A stretch of DNA of 9,271 nucleotides from an uncultured Eubacterium sp. (lineage in GTDB: Bacteria > Bacillota > Clostridia > Peptostreptococcales > Anaerovoracaceae): NCBI GenBank assembly GCA_937894585.1, contig CALBGO010000113.1, forward strand, positions 1 to 9,271, in the 5' to 3' direction. Positions 6,215-9,271 of the stretch are shown here, in pieces. Made by a program: the position numbers and the translations under genes. The notes beneath the pieces were generated by a model. It was not told where the DNA came from and ran no database searches. It saw nothing but the letters and a program-made list of their open reading frames with translations. Each line of letters begins with the position of its first letter. Position 1 is the first letter of the stretch.

Positions 6215-6262
6215 TGTCGATTCCTCTGAACACAGAATCGCAAGACATGATTCAATGATTCC
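6200..6262. repeat. Long imperfect inverted repeat between the two 37-bp copies
   Basis: Arms pair in three blocks: GGAATCATT (6200-6208) with AATGATTCC (6254-6262), CATGTC (6213-6218) with GACATG (6244-6249), and GATTC (6219-6223) with GAATC (6235-6239). The result is a roughly 63-nt stem-loop with 4-nt internal loops. The left arm uses part of repeat copy 1, so the dyads are nested and alternative structures compete. Such nested palindromes are typical of REP- or MITE-like non-coding elements. Confidence 0.7.
6206..6214 (-). promoter_or_regulatory. Possible extended -10 promoter element for tmcAL
   Basis: On the minus strand copy 1 of the 37-bp repeat reads TGGTATAAT, an extended -10 (TGn-TATAAT), about 93 nt before the tmcAL ATG. 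No good -35 is seen at 16-18 bp, which extended -10 promoters can tolerate. Copy 2 carries the same nonamer, where it overlaps the ylbJ stop codon. Confidence 0.3.
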
Positions 6263-6269
6263 GACTTTG

Positions 6270-6306
6270 CGGCAACGCCGGTATAATCTCAGGAATCATT
6301 ATACCA
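6270..6306. repeat. 37-bp direct repeat, copy 2, overlapping the end of ylbJ
   Basis: This is a perfect copy of 6178-6214. It overlaps the last two codons and the TAA stop of ylbJ (minus strand GTG GTA TAA), so the repeat supplies the end of that gene. Its GGTATAAT/ATTATACC dyad could fold in the ylbJ transcript, but no U-run follows, so it is not a typical terminator. Confidence 0.95.
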
Positions 6307-7261
6307 CAAAACTGCATATTGAAAAAGTAATGATTGCGCTGAGTATGCCGTGGGAAAGTTTCATCACGAAAAGTTCTCCGAACTTAACACCGCAGTTTCT
6401 GAGCATACTGACAGACTGTCCCGTCACGGAAAGTCCCCCGAAAGTCACAATAAAGGCCGCTAAAACAGTTTTTACCGTTTGGCTGCACTGACACGCGGCA
6501 AGGCTGCTGCAGCCCACAGTCATTTCAAACATTCCTTTCAGCACAGCTGCTGCCTCTGCGGTAGGCGCAAAACGCAGCGCGCCGGAAAACTGCAGTAAAT
6601 CCGCAGCAATCATAAACAGAATGATATATGCGAGGATAATACCTATAGATCGAAAGCTTTCTAAAATTGCATCGGTCAGAGCGCCGAAACCGCTTTCCGC
6701 TCCCGACTGTTTTCGCTCCTCTCCTCTTTTGCCCGGCGGCATCTGCCGTGCCGCCGCATAAGCCTTTCCGAAAAACATTCCGTTTACATAAGCTCCGATA
6801 TAATGACCGGCAGCCAGAATCATTCCCAGTCGGTGTGAACCGAGAAATTCATATCCCACTGTACCGATCAGAAACGCCGGTCCCGTAATCATACTGTAAC
6901 TGAGAATATGCTGAAGCTGCTGCCTGTCGATAATCCCTTTGCGATAATACTCTCCCGCCATACAGGCTCCCATGGGATAGCCCGAAAGCGCACCCATAGC
7001 AAAAGGATAAATCCGCGGCGACAGACGCTTTACGATGCCGGTATGCTTGAGAAAATTAGCGCCCACAAAAAAAGGAAACAGCATCGGCACAACGGAGTTC
7101 AGCCAGAGGCTGACTGCCTCCTTTGCCGCAGTCGCCGTAATCTCAGGGAAAGCAACCATAATCAGACAAAAAACAATCGCTGCTAATGCCATAATTTTAT
7201 TTTTATCAAAAAAAGAAAAACTCATAGTAGAATCTATGAATCTGCCATGAGTTTTATACAC
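6299..7261 (-). CDS. ylbJ: YlbJ-like sporulation integral membrane protein (nucleoside-recognition/gate domain)
   Basis: The 320-residue polytopic membrane protein matches the YlbJ family, first known in Bacillus as needed for spore cortex formation and related to nucleoside transporter gate domains. The hallmark ALSGYPMGA is at residues 91-99, with further conserved pieces VVPMLFPFF (57-65) and SYSMITGPAFLIG (121-133). Hydrophobic segments lie at about 23-40, 53-75, 120-140, 145-168, 205-225, 264-282 and 297-318; a polar, basic loop (about 173-193) separates two halves. It is shorter than the Bacillus protein (about 408). The start given is a GTG with only a weak GGA upstream; the frame opens at about 7300. 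An ATG at codon 13 (7225) is an alternative but has no ribosome binding site and lies in an inverted repeat. The stop codon lies in the 37-bp repeat. Its transported substrate is not known. Confidence 0.88.
   Translation of the reverse strand: MYKTHGRFIDSTMSFSFFDKNKIMALAAIVFCLIMVAFPEITATAAKEAVSLWLNSVVPMLFPFFVGANFLKHTGIVKRLSPRIYPFAMGALSGYPMGACMAGEYYRKGIIDRQQLQHILSYSMITGPAFLIGTVGYEFLGSHRLGMILAAGHYIGAYVNGMFFGKAYAAARQMPPGKRGEERKQSGAESGFGALTDAILESFRSIGIILAYIILFMIAADLLQFSGALRFAPTAEAAAVLKGMFEMTVGCSSLAACQCSQTVKTVLAAFIVTFGGLSVTGQSVSMLRNCGVKFGELFVMKLSHGILSAIITFSICSFVV
7217..7255. repeat. Inverted repeat at the 5' end of ylbJ
   Basis: AAAACTCAT (7217-7225) and ATGAGTTTT (7247-7255) are perfect 9-bp arms, with an alternative TCATAG/CTATGA stem (7222-7227, 7234-7239). 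In the minus-strand RNA the outer stem would bury the internal ATG at 7225-7223, leaving the upstream GTG at 7261 as the usable start. It may be chance, but it bears on the start choice. Confidence 0.5.
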
Positions 7262-7381
7262 AATATTTCCATATCCGATCGACGAAATGCCCGTAAAAAA
7301 TCATTCCGATGCTCTCAGATGCCGGTTCAATGGACAAAAATTATTCTGCCGTCTCAGATTGCCGCTGTGCCCCGGCGACAA

Positions 7382-7942
7382 TTATTCTGTTGTTTCGCTG
7401 CTTCTGACAATCACAGTGTCCTCGCCATTTTTGGTTCTGTATGCCATGTTTTTGATTTCATCGCGATTAGCCTGCAGAACTCCGCCGATTTCCGCAAAGG
7501 TTTTTTCCAAATTGCCGTACATCTCACCGAAGTACTTCATATTCAGTTCTTCCATACGGCCTTCCATATCGTAAAGCATTTTGTCAACATAATCATAAGT
7601 ACGCATCTTCAGTTCCCGCGCATAACATTCCGCATTGGTCTGAATATCCTCTGCCAGCTTCTGTGCCTTCAAAGTAATATCATCGGTTTCCACAAGATAA
7701 TCAGCCTGCTTTTTGGCTTCTACGATAATTTTTTCATATTCGGCTTTCGCTTCCCGAAGAATCCGTTCTTTTTCGTCCTTGACCCATTTCGCCTGCTGTA
7801 CATCGTCCGGAAGGCTCAGTCTGATTTCCCTTACAATCTCTAGCAGCTCATTAGCGTCCACCATGATTTTGCCGGTCAGGGGCAAACCAGGGGCAGTATC
7901 GACGATATCCTCAATCTCTTCTAATAATTCTAATACTGTCAT
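7382..7942 (-). CDS. Coiled-coil protein of unknown function, conserved beside coaD (DivIVA/ATPase-like annotation)
   Basis: The 186-residue protein is soluble, mostly helical and strongly charged. Residues 1-45 contain two leucine-rich helices (VLELLEEIEDIV; NELLEIVREIRLSLP), residues 48-115 form a long Lys/Glu/Ala heptad-rich coiled coil (VKDEKERILREAKAEYEKII) and residues 116-165 form another amphipathic helical part with several Met and Tyr. There is no signal peptide, nucleotide-binding loop or enzyme motif. Clostridial genomes often have such a gene between coaD and ylbJ, annotated loosely as ATPase, DivIVA-like or hypothetical; the N-terminal helices and coiled coil suggest a scaffold role, which is inference. 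GGAGG lies 5-6 nt before the ATG, and only 10 nt separate it from coaD, so the two are almost certainly co-transcribed. No clear terminator was found in the 120 bp before ylbJ. Confidence 0.85.
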   Translation of the reverse strand: MTVLELLEEIEDIVDTAPGLPLTGKIMVDANELLEIVREIRLSLPDDVQQAKWVKDEKERILREAKAEYEKIIVEAKKQADYLVETDDITLKAQKLAEDIQTNAECYARELKMRTYDYVDKMLYDMEGRMEELNMKYFGEMYGNLEKTFAEIGGVLQANRDEIKNMAYRTKNGEDTVIVRSSETTE

Positions 7943-7952
7943 AATATCCTCC

Positions 7953-8441
7953 CTACTTGTTGCTGTACTTTTCTTTTATCTTCTGCAATATCACTTCAGG
8001 CACCAACCCCTCCACACAGCCGTTCAGCGAAACGACTTCTTTTATCATACTTGAGCTGATAAAAGAATATCTGGGGCTCGTCATCAGAAATACTGATTCA
8101 ATACCCTCATTAAAAAGACATGCGTTCATCTGCGCCATGGAAATCTCGTATTCGAAATCCGATGTGGCGCGCAGTCCCCTGACTACTGCATTAAATCCGT
8201 TTTCGTTGACATAATCGGCAAGAAGCCCCTCGAAAGAATCCACACTGACATTGGGAAGATTTTCTGTAACCTCCTGTATCATGGCTACTCTTTCTTCCTT
8301 TGAAAAAAGAGGTTTCTTATTGGGATTGACAATTACGCCCACAACCAGCTCATCAAACATTTTCGATGCCCGGGTGATAATATCCAGATGTCCGCTGGTC
8401 ATCGGATCAAAGGAGCCTGTATATAGTGCTTTTCCTGCCAT
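7953..8441 (-). CDS. coaD: Phosphopantetheine adenylyltransferase
   Basis: CoaD carries out the fourth, largely rate-setting step of coenzyme A synthesis: 4'-phosphopantetheine + ATP gives dephospho-CoA + PPi, in the cytoplasm as a hexamer. The 162-residue protein has the expected length. The nucleotidyltransferase motif TSGH ends at H18 (GSFDPMTSGHLD, residues 9-20), and the residues studied in the E. coli enzyme are in register: K42, R88 and R91 (RGLRA 88-92), plus the SFISSSMIKEV segment at 126-136 that closes the ATP site. The gene begins 3 nt after the rsmD stop; its GGAGG ribosome binding site is inside the 3' end of rsmD (11 nt spacing), pointing to one operon and possible translational coupling. 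The rsmD-coaD order is very common in Bacillota. Confidence 0.98.
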   Translation of the reverse strand: MAGKALYTGSFDPMTSGHLDIITRASKMFDELVVGVIVNPNKKPLFSKEERVAMIQEVTENLPNVSVDSFEGLLADYVNENGFNAVVRGLRATSDFEYEISMAQMNACLFNEGIESVFLMTSPRYSFISSSMIKEVVSLNGCVEGLVPEVILQKIKEKYSNK

Positions 8442-8444
8442 ATT

Positions 8445-9041
8445 CTATACTTCCTCCTCTTCCGTCTCATAAGCACCGAAATCTGCGTCCTGCGCATCTT
8501 TTCCGTGTCTGTATATGCTCACCGTAATTTTGCCGTATTTTCTCTCTTTGACCTTTACAAGACTTCCCACCTGTTCCGGTACAAAATCTCTCTCTCCGTG
8601 CTCGGCAATGATTACGCCGTCTTCATCCAACAGGTCAAGCTCTTCAATCTGCGCAAGACATTTTTCATAAAGGCCGTCTTTATACGGAGGGTCCAGAAGA
8701 AACACCTGCACCTTCTCTCTGATTTTAGAAAGCGCTTTGCTGTAATCTCCGGCAATAACGATTGACTTGTCCTGTGCACCGCATTTTGCAATATTGGTTT
8801 TGGTAAGCCTCAGACTTTCTCTCGCACAGTCGCAGAAATAGCACCGCTTTGCACCTCTTGACAGCGCTTCCAGACCGAGATTGCCTGTCCCTGCGAAAAG
8901 ATCGACAACGACAGAATCCCAGATATCATGCATCAGCAGATTAAAAATCGCTTCTTTTACCTTATCTGTAGTAGGACGCACTTCATAGCCTGCCGGTGTC
9001 TCTAGCCTGCGTCCTCTATAGTCTCCTGTAATAATTCTCAT
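8445..9041 (-). CDS. rsmD: 16S rRNA (guanine(966)-N(2))-methyltransferase
   Basis: RsmD transfers a methyl group from S-adenosylmethionine to N2 of G966 in 16S rRNA of the assembled 30S particle, next to the P site. The 198-residue protein contains the family segment RPTTDKVKEAIFN (22-34), the SAM-binding loop DLFAGTGNLGLEALSRGA (47-64) and the catalytic motif IV DPPY (117-120). The first 185 or so residues match the usual family length; the tail, rich in Asp and Glu (GAYETEEEEV), is a short extension whose codons also contain the coaD ribosome binding site. GGAGAG lies about 9 nt before the ATG. It is first in its operon, with an extended -10 promoter 40 nt upstream. recG, a frequent upstream neighbour in Clostridia, is not found in the 230 bp available. 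Confidence 0.97.
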   Translation of the reverse strand: MRIITGDYRGRRLETPAGYEVRPTTDKVKEAIFNLLMHDIWDSVVVDLFAGTGNLGLEALSRGAKRCYFCDCARESLRLTKTNIAKCGAQDKSIVIAGDYSKALSKIREKVQVFLLDPPYKDGLYEKCLAQIEELDLLDEDGVIIAEHGERDFVPEQVGSLVKVKERKYGKITVSIYRHGKDAQDADFGAYETEEEEV

Positions 9042-9079
9042 TTATTTCAGCTCTCCGTTTTATACATTTTAACTTGTTA

Positions 9080-9108
9080 ATTATAGCACATATTATATTT
9101 TAATGCAA
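9080..9108 (-). promoter_or_regulatory. Extended -10 promoter for the rsmD-coaD operon
   Basis: On the minus strand TTGCAT (9103-9108), 17 bp, then TGC-TATAAT (-10 at 9080-9085) gives a perfect -10 with the extended TGn element and a partial -35. It lies about 39 nt before the rsmD ATG. The 7-mer ACAAGTT occurs on both sides (9071-9077 and 9113-9119), possibly by chance. Confidence 0.7.
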
Positions 9109-9131
9109 AACCAACTTGTCTTGAGCCTCCG

Positions 9132-9147
9132 CGGGAGTTTGACAGTT
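9132..9147. repeat. Short direct repeat CGGGAGTTTGACA(G/C)TT, copy 1
   Basis: The 16 bp match 9220-9235 with one difference (13 identical bases, then G/C, then TT). The copies are 88 bp apart in the same orientation in gene-free DNA upstream of rsmD. An inverted TGTCAAA core lies between them at 9194-9200. Confidence 0.7.
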
Positions 9148-9168
9148 AAATAACCAAAAAAACGCTGT

Positions 9169-9194
9169 GAGCATTGAAATTGCTCTATTTTTTT
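9169..9194 (+). terminator. Weak hairpin followed by a T-run
   Basis: GAGCA (9169-9173) and TGCTC (9181-9185) form a 5-bp stem with a 7-nt loop, followed by TA and seven T (9188-9194). A run of seven A on the other side (9156-9162) would give a similar but poorly spaced signal for minus-strand transcripts. The stem is short and no plus-strand gene precedes it; it may mark the end of a neighbouring transcript. Confidence 0.3.
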
Positions 9195-9219
9195 GTCAAA
9201 TATTTTGATTTTATATATA

Positions 9220-9235
9220 CGGGAGTTTGACACTT
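9220..9235. repeat. Short direct repeat CGGGAGTTTGACA(G/C)TT, copy 2
   Basis: This is the second copy of the motif at 9132-9147, with 15 of 16 bases identical. The remainder of the window (9236-9271) is AT-rich and shows no gene on either strand. Confidence 0.7.
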
Positions 9236-9271
9236 GCAAAATCACGGTTTAATCTAAATATATTGAAATAA

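Noticed and set aside
6178..6306. Possible minimal CRISPR array (two identical 37-bp repeats around a 55-bp spacer)
   Set aside because: There are only two repeats, the spacer is too long, the spacer itself has arms pairing with the repeat, one repeat overlaps the end of ylbJ, and there are no cas genes.
7247..7843. Plus-strand open frame across the ylbJ start and the coiled-coil gene (198 codons)
   Set aside because: It is Phe/Ile-rich, the antisense image of a Lys/Glu-rich coiled coil, and has no initiation signals.
9139..9255. TTGACA at 9139-9144 and 9227-9232 as plus-strand -35 boxes
   Set aside because: No acceptable -10 lies at 16-18 bp (at best TAATCT for the second) and no plus-strand gene follows within the window.

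Overview
The window looks like chromosome from a Gram-positive anaerobe of class Clostridia (Bacillota). The reasons are the core gene order rsmD - coaD - coiled-coil gene - ylbJ - tmcAL - ackA - rpmF, strong GGAGG-type ribosome binding sites, sigma-A-like promoters of the TTGaca/TATAAT kind, moderate GC, and the sporulation-linked membrane protein YlbJ. Every convincing gene is on the minus strand, so transcription runs from the right end of the window to the left.

Right half (9041 down to 3338) is housekeeping. An extended -10 promoter near 9080-9108 starts a tight cluster: rsmD (16S rRNA m2G966 methyltransferase), coaD (phosphopantetheine adenylyltransferase, 3 nt gap) and an uncharacterised coiled-coil protein (10 nt gap). 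Then come ylbJ, tmcAL (tRNA-Met wobble cytidine acetate ligase), ackA (acetate kinase, with a clear promoter of its own) and rpmF (ribosomal protein L32, with a near-consensus promoter immediately after ackA). tmcAL consumes acetate and ATP, and ackA interconverts acetate and acetyl phosphate, so the two neighbours share a substrate. A perfect 37-bp repeat occurs twice between ylbJ and tmcAL; each copy contains a dyad, and further inverted repeats lie between the copies.

Left part (3337 down to 1) is accessory DNA beginning just after the rpmF hairpin. It holds a small acidic lipoprotein of unknown function behind an unusual leader, a long 5'-truncated RHS/YD-repeat protein with a complete RHS core and a short membrane-spanning C-terminal tip, two operator-like dyads 32 bp apart, and an IS66-type TnpA that seems shortened. 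This resembles a decayed polymorphic-toxin (Rhs) locus joined to mobile-element debris. At the extreme right, upstream of rsmD, a 16-bp motif (15/16 identical) is repeated 88 bp apart in gene-free DNA.

I did not find a complete new defence or toxin system. The least explained items are the 37-bp repeat element, the lipoprotein leader, the RHS tip and the two sets of short repeats at the window ends.
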